A stretch of DNA of 37,348 bases from Pseudomonadota bacterium (GTDB lineage: Bacteria > Pseudomonadota > Gammaproteobacteria > Burkholderiales > Gallionellaceae). A program made the position numbers and the translations under genes. The notes beneath the pieces are model-generated. The model did not search any database and was not told the DNA's origin. It saw only the letters and a list, made by a program, of their open reading frames with translations. Positions within the stretch are counted from its first letter, which is position 1, and each line of letters starts with the position of its first letter. Below are positions 14,681 to 23,853 of the stretch, in pieces. The DNA is taken from NCBI GenBank assembly GCA_021782365.1, contig JAJXVB010000018.1, positions 1 to 37,348 on the forward strand. Reading direction: 5' to 3'.

Positions 14681-17383
14681 TCACGCCTTGCGCGTTGCCA
14701 GCGCCTGGTCTATGCCGCTCATGAGCGAGGTTAGACTCTGTTCCATCTTGCCGACCAGGGAATCTACATTGTCGAGCGTGCCGTTCCTGAAATCCTTTTC
14801 CAGTTGAGCGGACAAGCCCTGCAATTCCTCGGCGCCGAGGCTCCCGGCTATGCCCTTTAGCGTGTGCGCCTGTCTTTCGGCAGACTTCAAGTCATTTGAA
14901 GTCAGCGAATCGCGTATCTCCTGCGCGATGTTTCTGTGGTTCGTCCTGAACATGTCCAGCAGTGAGTAATACAGGCCCACATTTCCGCCTATGCGGCGCA
15001 CACCTGCAGCCACATCGACGCCTGGCAAATTGGGGAGAGCATCCTGCTCCGGCTTCATGCTCATGGGGCTATCCTTCTGACCGCCAGCTGCGGCAGGATG
15101 CGCTGGATGCACCCACTTGGCAAGCGTGGCGATCAGATGATCTGGGTCTATGGGCTTGCCTATGTGATCGTTCATCCCCGCAGCCAAAAACTCGTTCTGC
15201 TCGCTGATGAACACGTTTGCGGTCAGCGCGATGATGGGGAGTTTGGAATATTTGGGATCCTTCCTGATTTCGCGGGTGGCGCTGACGCCATCCATCACGG
15301 GCATCTGCATATCCATCAGCACGCCGTCGAACTGCTGATCCTTGAGCCATGCAATCGCCTCTTCGCCGTTTTCCGCAACCTTCACGGTGATCCCGAAGCT
15401 CTCAAGCAGTTCCTTCGCGATTTGCTGGTTGATCTCGTTATCCTCGACCAGAAGCATGTGCGCGCCCCTAACCTGCGACACGAGCTCCATGTTGAAACGC
15501 GCGCCCAGGGTCCTGAACTTGCCTGTCATCGACCTGTCCTTGCTGGAAATCCTGGCAATGGTATCAATGAGCTCATCTTTTCCATAAGATCTATCGAGCA
15601 GGCCGTCAACCAGCTTTTCATCAATCGGCGAAGCCTCCTGCTCAAGACCTCTTATCAGGAGCAGCCTGGGTTTGACGCCCAGAACGACCATCGCCTGGAA
15701 CTCCCTCGCCACATCCGGCTCATTCATGTCAGCCAGCCTTGAATCGAGTATGGCGAGCGAAATCGGACGAGCCTCCTTGTTAGCCTGATGCACGATGCGC
15801 AAAGCCTCATGCACATTGTCCGCCACGCTGACATCGAAGTTGAGGGATTTGAGATGGCTTGCCAGCACTGGCCCTTCCGTTGCGACGAGAACGCGCATGC
15901 CCTTCATCCCGGGAAGCTCAGCAGCAACAGGCTGCTTTTCCGGCTTCTTGAATCTCGCGGTGAAAATGAATTTAGAGCCCAGGCCAGGCGCACTTTCCAC
16001 CCATATTTCCCCGCCCATTTTCTCGACCAGGCGTTTGCTGATCGTAAGTCCCAGCCCTGTTCCGCCGAATTTTCTCGTGATGCTGGTATCGGCCTGGGTG
16101 AACGGCCTGAAGAGCCGGTCTATTTCCTGCTGTGTGAGCCCAATCCCGGTGTCCTTGACGGTAAAGCGCAAGACCACATGATCCTGTTCCTCCTTTTCGA
16201 GCGCTGCGCGCACCACCACTTCACCTTGGGAGGTGAATTTGACGGAATTGCCAGCCAGATTGATCAGCACCTGGCCAAGACGCAGCGGGTCTCCCACCAG
16301 CACGGGAGGCACATTTGCAGCGGTATCCAGAAGGAAGCCGAGATCCTTCTCCTGACATTTCGCGCCCAGTATCGTCGAGAGGTTTTCCATGACCTCGTTG
16401 AGCTCGAATGGAATCCTGTCGAGCTCCATTTTCCCCGCCTCGATCTTCGAGATATCCAGAATGTCGTTGAGTATCCCCAGCAGCGATTTGGCAGAGCTGT
16501 GTATCTTCTGGAGATAGTCATGCTGCTTTCCGGAAAGCTCGGTCTGAAGACAGAGATGGCTCAAGCCGATCACTGCATTCATCGGAGTGCGAAGCTCATG
16601 GCTCATGTTGGCCAGGAACTGATCCTTGATATGGCTCGCCGCTTCCGCATGGCTCCGCGCTTCCTCAGCGGATTTCAGCTTTGCAATTTCCCGCTCGAGA
16701 TCCGCGTTGACGCGCTCCAGCATTCTGTTGCGGTTTTCGACCACTGCCTCAAGCGCCACGATGCCGCGGTTGACAAGCAGCGTGAGGATGCCGATCACGA
16801 GGAGCATGACTGCACCGATGATCGCACCCGATCCTTGGGCCCTTTCCGATCTCTTGATCGCCGTCTCTATCGTCTGCTGGAATTCCTTCTCCGCGACTGC
16901 ACGGTAGTTTGCTGCATCCTTTGAATACGCATCCCTCATGATGCGCATTTGCTGGATCTGCTGAGCGCTTGGAAGATTCTTCCGGATCGTCATCCTTTGC
17001 GCGATGTCATAGGCCAATGCGTAGAAATGGTTGAAGCCTGATTTCAGCTTCTCGATCTCCTTGATATGCGCCGGATAGATCTGCTCCATTTTCTGATAAC
17101 GATCGAGAATTTCGGCGGCCTTTGTCTTCGAGGTTTCGAGGTAATCCACCTCTCCTGTTCCCGCCGCGGTATTCAAGGACTCGATCACGCCTTCGAAGCT
17201 TTTCAGGTTTTCGCCTGCCGCATAGAGGATCGGGAATTCAACCTCCTGGATTTCCTTCAAGAGCGCATTGCCGCCTGACAGAACAAAAGAAGAATAGATC
17301 AAGTAAACGACAAAGCACAGGACGGCGGTCGCAGGAACCAGAAGCAGCTTTACTTTCAACGGATAGTTGCCGAATCTGCTCAT
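14681..17383 (-). CDS. Hybrid sensor histidine kinase with two receiver-like domains and HPt
   Basis: A 900-residue membrane kinase. Order: TM1 (about 11-33), a periplasmic helical sensor region (35-185), TM2 (186-205), a coiled linker, HisKA with H262 in MSHELRTPMNAV, HATPase with N379, DTGIG (411-415) and GGTGLGL (440-446), a degenerate receiver (496-615), a true receiver (642-757) with E647, D648, phospho-acceptor D691 and K743, and a C-terminal HPt with H840 in QAHTLKGIAGSLGA. The first receiver has ATE where the acidic pair should be, so it is probably not phosphorylated. The route H262-D691-H840 forms a BarA/EvgS-like phosphorelay. It starts 7 bases after a small binding protein, itself after a porin, all one transcription unit. 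The signal is unknown. Confidence 0.93.
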   Translation of the reverse strand: MSRFGNYPLKVKLLLVPATAVLCFVVYLIYSSFVLSGGNALLKEIQEVEFPILYAAGENLKSFEGVIESLNTAAGTGEVDYLETSKTKAAEILDRYQKMEQIYPAHIKEIEKLKSGFNHFYALAYDIAQRMTIRKNLPSAQQIQQMRIMRDAYSKDAANYRAVAEKEFQQTIETAIKRSERAQGSGAIIGAVMLLVIGILTLLVNRGIVALEAVVENRNRMLERVNADLEREIAKLKSAEEARSHAEAASHIKDQFLANMSHELRTPMNAVIGLSHLCLQTELSGKQHDYLQKIHSSAKSLLGILNDILDISKIEAGKMELDRIPFELNEVMENLSTILGAKCQEKDLGFLLDTAANVPPVLVGDPLRLGQVLINLAGNSVKFTSQGEVVVRAALEKEEQDHVVLRFTVKDTGIGLTQQEIDRLFRPFTQADTSITRKFGGTGLGLTISKRLVEKMGGEIWVESAPGLGSKFIFTARFKKPEKQPVAAELPGMKGMRVLVATEGPVLASHLKSLNFDVSVADNVHEALRIVHQANKEARPISLAILDSRLADMNEPDVAREFQAMVVLGVKPRLLLIRGLEQEASPIDEKLVDGLLDRSYGKDELIDTIARISSKDRSMTGKFRTLGARFNMELVSQVRGAHMLLVEDNEINQQIAKELLESFGITVKVAENGEEAIAWLKDQQFDGVLMDMQMPVMDGVSATREIRKDPKYSKLPIIALTANVFISEQNEFLAAGMNDHIGKPIDPDHLIATLAKWVHPAHPAAAGGQKDSPMSMKPEQDALPNLPGVDVAAGVRRIGGNVGLYYSLLDMFRTNHRNIAQEIRDSLTSNDLKSAERQAHTLKGIAGSLGAEELQGLSAQLEKDFRNGTLDNVDSLVGKMEQSLTSLMSGIDQALATRKA

Positions 17384-17390
17384 TTGTCAC

Positions 17391-17819
17391 CTATGGCACG
17401 AGAACGGCTTTGACGCTGTGGTTCAGCGAACTGCTTTCTATGTAGCCTATCGCATCTGGGTTATCGGCGATGGTCTTGACGACAGCCTTGTCGCCTACGA
17501 TCAATTTGGGCGGACGTCCTTCCCCTGTGAAGATGATCTTCGCCCAGTATGCGGCAAGCTGAGAGGAGTCCTTGTGTACCACCTTTGCATAAAACTCATC
17601 TCTGACCGCGCTTCCGATCTGTTGATCGATAGGATAGGCCGGCTTGCGGTTCGGGAATGTTGCGCTCTTGCCAAGAAAAATCTTCGATACCTGATCGGCA
17701 GACAGGCTCGTGATGGGGCTCTTTGCCGAAACGATCACCACCACATCGGCATAGGCAATATTAACGAAAACCAGCATCAAAAGTGCCAGAATCCGCTTGA
17801 TCAAATTGCTAATCGACAT
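17391..17819 (-). CDS. Small PstS-like (phosphate-binding-like) periplasmic protein
   Basis: A 142-residue exported protein. The signal peptide is residues 1-24, ending NIAYA. The mature part matches the short phosphate-ABC substrate-binding-like proteins: LSADQVSKIFLGKSATFPN, AYPIDQ, VRDEFYAKV, YWAKIIFTGEG and the closing AIGYIESS. It is about half the size of PstS, so a complete two-lobed binding site is doubtful. The ATG at 17819 is preferred because it gives a clean signal peptide; an upstream ATG (17858) would overlap the porin gene. No transporter permease or ATPase is nearby. Placed between a porin and a hybrid kinase with a periplasmic sensor, it may present a ligand to that kinase (inference). 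Confidence 0.8.
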   Translation of the reverse strand: MSISNLIKRILALLMLVFVNIAYADVVVIVSAKSPITSLSADQVSKIFLGKSATFPNRKPAYPIDQQIGSAVRDEFYAKVVHKDSSQLAAYWAKIIFTGEGRPPKLIVGDKAVVKTIADNPDAIGYIESSSLNHSVKAVLVP

Positions 17820-17838
17820 GAATGGGCTCGCGATGCGG

Positions 17839-18975
17839 CTAGAACACAAAATCGACAACAGCGGAAATCACGTGAAAGGTCTTCCCTGACAGCGTCACGT
17901 TATCCGGTATGTTGACCAGATAACCGGTCGAGTTGTTTCCCAGCGTGATGTGCACATACTGCATCTTAAGATCGAAATTCTTCATGAAGTCCCAGCGCAC
18001 GCCGACGCTGTTGGACTTCTGCGCCATGTTGAGATATGGAAGCGTGTTGTCAAAGGCTGAGGCCGCGCTGCTCTGGCTGTGCATCAAATATGGCGTGAAT
18101 CGATCTATACGATATCCTGCGCTCGCATACATCGCATTCGTCTTGTACTGGGTGCGATCCTGCAGCCATTCCGACTTGAAAAACCAGCTGCCAGGATCGT
18201 AGCTGAACCCTGCAGTCAGATCGCTGGCTGCAACCCATGCTTCGTTAAATCCCGCAAGTTCTGACTGGGTCGAGGTGTCGCGTCTCTGGTAGCCAAGATG
18301 GAAAGTCGCCTGTCCGTAATCGAGATTGTCGAAGATTCCGCGCATGTTTTTCGAGTTGACGATGCCAACAGCAGTCTCCGTGGTGTTCTGCCCCGCGATC
18401 AGCTTCACCGTGTTTTCGGCGTCCCCCAATGTAAAGTGGTATATCGCGCTTGCTCCGTCCACGCTCATGATGGGCATCTGCTGGTAAAGCTCGAAAGGCG
18501 TGTGCACCCATACGAAGCTATAACCGACATCGTGGTTTTCGGAATCCATGAAGGTCGGCAGGGCGAAGCGCCCTACCTTGATGTCGAGATCGGGTGTAAG
18601 GGCATACTTGAAGTTTGCCCATTCGACTTCAGGCCGGTAGTTCCCGTTCGAGTTGTATTCGGAAATGACCTGGAATATCGCCGTGAGATCGGGCGTAAAG
18701 GTCGCATTCACATGCGCCGCGATCAGGCTGTTATTGCTTAAGGAAAGGTAATTGCTTCGTCCAGCGCCTGATGGCATGGGCGCATCTAGCGCGAAATCCG
18801 CGGAATTCAGGCTCGCATGGGTCGCACCCAAGGTGCCATAGCTGCCGAACTCGAACATCGTCTGGTCTGTCACTGCAGCGACTTCGTTTTGCGAAGCGCC
18901 GTTCTGATCCGCCCATGCCGAGGAAATGCCTGCACTCATCGACAAAAGCAGTGCGAGGCAATATTTTTTCTGCAT
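17839..18975 (-). CDS. Outer-membrane porin-like beta-barrel protein
   Basis: A 378-residue exported protein with a signal peptide (about 1-22, SSAWA before DQNG), alternating amphipathic strands throughout (for example GSYGTLGATHAS, TAIFQVISEYNS, DIKVGRFALPTF) and a C-terminal aromatic Phe in VVDFVF, the usual signal for outer-membrane assembly. Weakly porin-like; I cannot name a substrate. The ATG at 18975 follows GGGGAT and gives the correct signal peptide; the frame is open upstream to 19095 but that extension has no sense. It is the first gene of porin, binding protein and hybrid kinase, and diverges from a single-domain response regulator across about 160 bases. Confidence 0.82.
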   Translation of the reverse strand: MQKKYCLALLLSMSAGISSAWADQNGASQNEVAAVTDQTMFEFGSYGTLGATHASLNSADFALDAPMPSGAGRSNYLSLSNNSLIAAHVNATFTPDLTAIFQVISEYNSNGNYRPEVEWANFKYALTPDLDIKVGRFALPTFMDSENHDVGYSFVWVHTPFELYQQMPIMSVDGASAIYHFTLGDAENTVKLIAGQNTTETAVGIVNSKNMRGIFDNLDYGQATFHLGYQRRDTSTQSELAGFNEAWVAASDLTAGFSYDPGSWFFKSEWLQDRTQYKTNAMYASAGYRIDRFTPYLMHSQSSAASAFDNTLPYLNMAQKSNSVGVRWDFMKNFDLKMQYVHITLGNNSTGYLVNIPDNVTLSGKTFHVISAVVDFVF

Positions 18976-19136
18976 ACAGTCATCCCCAATAAAACCAAAG
19001 CCGCCGAGAATTTTGAACGTCGGACGGAAAAGCAGGCAAACATGAAACCCCATTGTATAATGTTTGCAATTGGCTTCCGGCCTTTCAAGGTCCAAGCAGC
19101 GTGCTGATCATAGCGCATAATTCTAAGGAGAACAAA

Positions 19137-19646
19137 ATGGATGAAGAGACCTCTGCATCAGCGCGTCCGACCGTGATGGTGGTCGATGATGCGGATATCA
19201 ACCTGATGATCATGAAGTCTGTTCTTGAAAAGGATTACTCTTTGAAACTTTTCAAACAGGCGAAGGAGGCGCTGGACTATGCGTTTGCAAATCCTCCCGA
19301 TCTGATCCTGCTCGACATCATGATGCCCGAGATCGATGGCTTCGAGGCTTGCCGTCGCCTGAAAGCCGATCCGAAACTCGCCGACATACCGGTGATTTTC
19401 ATCACCGCGAAGAACGAAGACGAATATGAGGAGCAGGGATTCTCGATAGGCGCATCCGACTTCATACACAAGCCGATCAATGCGCCCATACTGCTCGCTC
19501 GTGTCAGGACGCATCTCAAGATCAAGCTGGTGATGGATTATCTGAAGAGCGAAAACGCACGCTTGCATGAAAGCAAGAAGCCATCCTCGCCTGAACTCCT
19601 GAAGGTGATCAAGCTCCTTTGGGAAAGTCCTTTCATCAAGTTCTGA
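19137..19646 (+). CDS. Single-domain response regulator (receiver only)
   Basis: A 169-residue protein with one receiver domain (12-128): acidic pair D17-D18, phospho-acceptor D60 in LILLDIMMPEIDG, T90 and K112 in HKPI. After residue 130 there is only a short helical tail, no HTH, GGDEF or HD-GYP domain, although the receiver sequence resembles those found in front of HD-GYP proteins. The ATG at 19137 has a strong AAGGAG site six bases upstream. It diverges from the porin/binding protein/hybrid kinase operon, whose HPt domain would need such a partner, so it is a good candidate target. A TATAAT box at 19056-19061 may be its promoter. It ends 4 bases from the convergent batD stop. Confidence 0.9.
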   Translation: MDEETSASARPTVMVVDDADINLMIMKSVLEKDYSLKLFKQAKEALDYAFANPPDLILLDIMMPEIDGFEACRRLKADPKLADIPVIFITAKNEDEYEEQGFSIGASDFIHKPINAPILLARVRTHLKIKLVMDYLKSENARLHESKKPSSPELLKVIKLLWESPFIKF

Positions 19647-19650
19647 GCCT

Positions 19651-21294
19651 TCAGGAGTACAGCTCAGGCAGCGCGGATGTTTTGCCCTCTTGCTTCCGCA
19701 ATGGCCCGCCCTTCGGCAGATGAACGAGGTCTAGACCCAGCCATGCCTGATTCGCATAACACGCCCTGTCCAGTTCTCGCAATGCAGAAGCAAGCTTCTC
19801 ATCGTCCATCCGTCTGGACAGGGCATTCAGCCCGGCAGGCGGATTTTCCGGCCAGATCGCGCTTGCCCAATCAAGCAGATGCCTGCGCGCCTGATGCGGA
19901 TCGTTTGCCAGGCAAGCCTCCTGAAATGCCTTGTATGCCTTGCCCTGATGGATCGGCCTTTCGTCATGCTCGACTTTCTCCTTGCGCCGCCCAAAATACC
20001 ACCAGGCAAGAATGGCGGAAAAAAGGAGTCCCAGGACTTGCCAGTGAAATACTGAAATTTTTTTCCCGGGCTTTATTGTGGCAGCAGGCATTGCTTCGTG
20101 AACAGCTGGATTTGCATGGGATTGCAATGCGGGCAGGATATTCAGCGTTTCCTCCGGCAGAGTCGCTTCAAGCCTTCTGTTGTGCAGCGTATCCCACCAG
20201 GATAATTTTAAGGCCGGCAGCACATAGCGCCCGGCACTCTTTGCGATCAGCGCAATGTTCTGATCCCTGCCGCCCAAAACGGTATTGCCTTTTGTCGTGT
20301 CTGAAATGCTTGCCTGATCGGGATAAGCCTTGATGCCATCCGGAAGGTTCAAAAGCGTTGCGGGATCGGGGAGCTGTTCGCCGGTCAGGCCGAGCGCTGC
20401 GAGATGAATGTGGCGTTCAAGCGGCTCTCCAGCATGTATCGCTGCTTTATTCCCCCATGTTTCATCCAGCGTCACGCCTTGAGCAGGCAGCCAGGGATTG
20501 AGATTCTCGGGGCGAGGAAGGACATCGAGTTGAATCGGATTTGTTCGCAGATGCAGGTGGCGCGTCGGATTCATCATCGCGCCCAGCGATCCGAACATGT
20601 TGTTGAAAGGATCATTGCCGTCAACGTCGGCGATCTCCGCATCCAGCACGGGCCCTTCCAGGCTGATCTTGCCACTCTTTTGCGCAAACAACAGGTACTT
20701 GCGTTCGATGACCTGATAACTTCTGCCATTCCTGGTTTCATTCGACGCCTTGTCCTGACCGAATGGCTTCACGATCACATCGCTGGCAACCGGGAAATCG
20801 AGCGTTGCCTGATAAAGCGGCTGATCCGCGTAAAGCCTGACGGTCAGGACAGCGGCAGCCTGCACATAAGGCTTTTGAGGCTCCAAAGAAGTCGAAAGGA
20901 AAACATGATCCGCGCTTTGCGGTTTGGTTTCTTCAGGTGAAGAGGATTTTCCCACGTTTATTTCGATCGCGGCAGACCTTTCGCTTCCCCACTGCAATGG
21001 AGGTATCTCTATCTTTCCGTCATGTTTGGGCGAGAGCAGGACGGTCATCTGCATCGTCGAGGAAATATGGCCGTTGATGATCTCGAGGTTGGCGCCGCTT
21101 CCACTTCCCAGGATATCGAAATCCTTCTTAAGCGGGCCCAAGTCGGGCTGGCTGTCTGATTGGCCATCCCGCTGCAGTTCGAGGCGCACCGTGTCTCCAT
21201 GAGAAACCGTGGTGCTGCTCACGGTCGCCTGCACTGCGCCCAATGCGGGAAGACTCAAGCTCCACGAAAGGAGGATTGCAAGAAGAAACCTCAT
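19651..21294 (-). CDS. batD: BatD-like oxygen-tolerance protein
   Basis: A 547-residue membrane-anchored periplasmic protein: signal peptide (1-19, LPALG-A), a large beta-rich region with BatD repeats (VSHGDTVRLEL, KKDFDILGSGSG, PYVQAAAVLTVRLYADQPLY), a transmembrane helix at about 415-434, and a cytoplasmic helical tail of some 110 residues. BatD is the last gene in many MoxR/Bat operons and is required for aerotolerance in Bacteroides; its biochemical role is not settled. The start overlaps the stop of batC by ATGA, so it is coupled to it. It terminates the seven-gene operon, almost touching the convergent response regulator gene. Confidence 0.88.
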   Translation of the reverse strand: MRFLLAILLSWSLSLPALGAVQATVSSTTVSHGDTVRLELQRDGQSDSQPDLGPLKKDFDILGSGSGANLEIINGHISSTMQMTVLLSPKHDGKIEIPPLQWGSERSAAIEINVGKSSSPEETKPQSADHVFLSTSLEPQKPYVQAAAVLTVRLYADQPLYQATLDFPVASDVIVKPFGQDKASNETRNGRSYQVIERKYLLFAQKSGKISLEGPVLDAEIADVDGNDPFNNMFGSLGAMMNPTRHLHLRTNPIQLDVLPRPENLNPWLPAQGVTLDETWGNKAAIHAGEPLERHIHLAALGLTGEQLPDPATLLNLPDGIKAYPDQASISDTTKGNTVLGGRDQNIALIAKSAGRYVLPALKLSWWDTLHNRRLEATLPEETLNILPALQSHANPAVHEAMPAATIKPGKKISVFHWQVLGLLFSAILAWWYFGRRKEKVEHDERPIHQGKAYKAFQEACLANDPHQARRHLLDWASAIWPENPPAGLNALSRRMDDEKLASALRELDRACYANQAWLGLDLVHLPKGGPLRKQEGKTSALPELYS

Positions 21295-22004
21295 TGCTCC
21301 TGTTGCCTCATCATGTGTTCGATCAGGAACTTTCGCCGCAGCAATCCCCCTGGATCATCGGGTATGCTGTGCAGCCATTGATCCTTTTCGATCTGCTGTT
21401 CGCTCGTGCGAGCGTCATCGAAAGGCTTGAGGGGGCCTGTTGACGGTTTGGGCATGTTTTCTCCGTTTTCGGATGGACTTGCATTCTGACCGGAAGGCTG
21501 ATCATCGCCTTTTTGCGACTTGTCTGAAGCACTTTCGTCATGCTTCTGGCCATTTTTTTCCTGATTGTTTGGCTTGCCCTCCCCTGATGAATTTTTCTGC
21601 TTTTGAGCTCCGCCTGACTGCTTTGGAGGCTGCCGCTTTAGCGCATCGGCCACGAGTTCGCGGTTGTGCTTTGCGTCTCGATCATTCGGATTCTGCCTTA
21701 GGGCCGCGTCGTAGGCGCTGAGCGCACCCTTGAGATCCCCGGTGTGCGCCAGCGCATTTCCGAGATTGTAGTAGGCCTCGCCGTCATGGAGCCCGGCAAG
21801 CGTCTGGCTGGCAGCCTTGTAGTCTCCGGATAAAAGCTGGGCATAGCCTTTCCGCTGCGGATCAGAATATATGCTTGCAGCGCTTTTCGCATCGCCGCGC
21901 TTTATCAATGCATCGCCCTCCTGGTCTGGATTCAGCCAGAATCCTGCAGCATGTATGGATGCCGACATCAGGAGACTGACCATCGCAAAAAGTCCGCGCC
22001 TCAT
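21291..22004 (-). CDS. batC: TPR protein of the Bat operon (BatC-like)
   Basis: A 237-residue protein with signal or anchor peptide (1-20), one to two TPR motifs at about 73-108 (GEAYYNLGNALAHTGDLKGA), a highly charged low-complexity stretch (about 125-205, rich in Lys, Gln, Ser, Asn and Gly) and a C-terminal segment ending LRRKFLIEHMMRQQEQ, common to this family. The ATG at 22004 overlaps the batB stop (ATGA) and has GGGG six bases upstream; a second ATG two codons earlier is possible. It likely scaffolds the vWA proteins on the periplasmic face. In some species this region is fused to BatB; here it is separate. Confidence 0.85.
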   Translation of the reverse strand: MRRGLFAMVSLLMSASIHAAGFWLNPDQEGDALIKRGDAKSAASIYSDPQRKGYAQLLSGDYKAASQTLAGLHDGEAYYNLGNALAHTGDLKGALSAYDAALRQNPNDRDAKHNRELVADALKRQPPKQSGGAQKQKNSSGEGKPNNQEKNGQKHDESASDKSQKGDDQPSGQNASPSENGENMPKPSTGPLKPFDDARTSEQQIEKDQWLHSIPDDPGGLLRRKFLIEHMMRQQEQ

Positions 22005-22912
22005 AGCCATCCCCTGCGCGCCAGCATGCTGGCAAGCAAAAGCAGGAAGGGCAGGAGCCAGATGCCTTCGTCCTGCCAATGCGACACTTCGATGCCAGGC
22101 GCAGCATCGCGGGAAGCGAGCGGCGCCTCCTGCAGATAATGGATCAGACTGCCAAGCGCAGAAAGCCCGACATACTCGCCGCCGCCAGCACTTGCAAGCT
22201 GTCTGAATTGGTCCTTGGAGTCGCCGGTACCTATCACGCTGACCGTGATGCCGCGCGACTTCAGGCTGAGAGAGGTCGAAATCGCCGCCTTGTCATCATC
22301 GAAACCGTCGCTTAACACGACGATGCGCTGACTTTTTGCAGCCCCTGCCTTCAGCAGTTTTCCCGCAAGCTCGAGCGCCGGGGCCAGCTGATCGCCCGAA
22401 CTCGGCATGATGTTTGGCGAGAGAGGCGGCAGCAATGCCTTGACGGTTGCGACATCCTGCGTCAAAGGCACGACGGTATATGGCTCGTCGCTGAAAACCA
22501 CGAGGCCAACGCGCGCATCGTGCGCCGCATCCAGAAGATCGTCCAGCGCATAACGCGCACGCGCAATTCGGCTGGGCTGAATGTCGGTATCCGACATGGA
22601 AGAAGACAGATCGAGCACGAATACCCAGTCCATGGCTGTGCGAAAAGCCGCAGCCTGATCCTTTTCCCAGCTGGGACCTGCCAGTGCGAGCGCGGCAAGC
22701 GTCCAGAAGAGCGCAAGTACAGGCCATCGACTCATGCCCTTCGCACCCTTGTCGTCGAGGCGCAATGCGGACCAGAGCTCTGCATCGATGATGCCGGACC
22801 ATTCCGCTTCATTCTCGCGGCGGCGCTTCATCCAGTACACCAGGCCCCACAATATCGGCAATGCAAATAGCCAGAGGGGACGAAGGAAATGAAACGCATG
22901 CAGGCTTATCAT
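22001..22912 (-). CDS. batB: von Willebrand factor A domain membrane protein BatB
   Basis: A 303-residue protein: hydrophobic helices near 12-28 and 63-79, a vWA domain (about 95-270) and a C-terminal helix (about 280-297). The metal-ion adhesion site is complete: DLSSSM (D101, S103, S105) and downstream LSDGFDDD. vWA proteins of this type partner with MoxR AAA+ ATPases. The frame is open upstream to 23002, but the ATG at 22912 overlaps the batA TGA by ATGA and begins with the family-typical FHFLRPLWLFALP. It is the second of two adjacent vWA genes, with clear similarity to BatA in domain layout. Confidence 0.9.
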   Translation of the reverse strand: MISLHAFHFLRPLWLFALPILWGLVYWMKRRRENEAEWSGIIDAELWSALRLDDKGAKGMSRWPVLALFWTLAALALAGPSWEKDQAAAFRTAMDWVFVLDLSSSMSDTDIQPSRIARARYALDDLLDAAHDARVGLVVFSDEPYTVVPLTQDVATVKALLPPLSPNIMPSSGDQLAPALELAGKLLKAGAAKSQRIVVLSDGFDDDKAAISTSLSLKSRGITVSVIGTGDSKDQFRQLASAGGGEYVGLSALGSLIHYLQEAPLASRDAAPGIEVSHWQDEGIWLLPFLLLLASMLARRGWL

Positions 22913-23853
22913 GCGGCCTCCCTGATCGCCACCGCGGGTATGCTGAGCAATAAAGCGAGCGCAAGCGGCCAGACAAACCATTCCCTGTGCGGCCTGTACC
23001 ATTGATCGGGTCCGCTGCTGGGCTCAAGCCTGTCTATGCGCGCATAGACCCGATCGAGCGCATCGGCATCGGTCGCCCTGAAATATTCGCCCCCTGTGAT
23101 GCGGGCGATCTCCTTAAGCGTATTCTCATCGAGATCGGCATTGCCGCTCATGCCAAAGAATCCCTGCCTTACTTCTGCGCCCACGCCTATGGTGTAGATG
23201 CGCATGCCGGAACTCGCCGCGATCTTCGCTGCGGAAATCGGATCCATCATACCGGCATTGTTTCCGCCGTCTGTCAGGAGGATCAGCACCATCTCGCCTT
23301 TGGATTTAGCCCGGTTGGCAAGCATCACCTTGAGCGCCAGACCGATCGCATCCCCTATCGCCGTCTGCTGTCCTGCAATGCCCACCATCGCCTCACGCAA
23401 GAATTCGCTGACCGTGCTCAAGTCTGCAGAGATGGGCGATTGCAGATAGGGCTGGGTGCCGAACAGGATCAGGCCGACCTGGTCTCCATGGCGGTTTTTT
23501 ATGAAGTCTCCCGCGACCTTCTTCACGACGCCAAGGCGCGAAGCGCCCATGTCTCTCGTCGCCATCGAGCCTGACACATCGACCGCCAGCATCATCTGCC
23601 TCCCCGTGACCGGGACGGGAAGAGGCTCATCCAGCCACTGCGGGCGCATCGCGGCGGCGATGAGCAAAAGCCACACCAGCGAAAACAGAAGATTGCGCCT
23701 GGACGAGAATGTTCTCTTTGCGCTCAAATGAGCAACTCCTGCCGCAAAGGGAAGAAAAAGCGCGCTTCCCTGTGTCGCTTCGGGCCAGTAACGGCGGACG
23801 AGCCAGGGGAGCGGCAGGAAAAGTATCATCAGCGGCCAGGCGACGTGGATCAT
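22909..23853 (-). CDS. batA: von Willebrand factor A domain membrane protein BatA
   Basis: A 314-residue protein with N-terminal helices (about 2-20 and 54-70), a vWA domain (about 86-270) with an intact MIDAS (DVSGSM, D92, S94, S96; LTDGGNN), and a C-terminal membrane helix (WPLALALLLSIPAVAI). The long upstream open frame (to 23964) is discarded because the ATG at 23853 gives the usual short N-terminus and overlaps the stop of the preceding gene by ATGA. With BatB it probably forms the MoxR-controlled surface complex at the inner membrane. The role in stress or envelope quality control is known for the family only in outline. Confidence 0.9.
   Translation of the reverse strand: MIHVAWPLMILFLPLPWLVRRYWPEATQGSALFLPFAAGVAHLSAKRTFSSRRNLLFSLVWLLLIAAAMRPQWLDEPLPVPVTGRQMMLAVDVSGSMATRDMGASRLGVVKKVAGDFIKNRHGDQVGLILFGTQPYLQSPISADLSTVSEFLREAMVGIAGQQTAIGDAIGLALKVMLANRAKSKGEMVLILLTDGGNNAGMMDPISAAKIAASSGMRIYTIGVGAEVRQGFFGMSGNADLDENTLKEIARITGGEYFRATDADALDRVYARIDRLEPSSGPDQWYRPHREWFVWPLALALLLSIPAVAIREAA

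Noticed and set aside
15788..16924. 378-codon open frame on the plus strand
   Set aside because: Antisense shadow of the hybrid kinase; no recognisable domain and no ribosome site.
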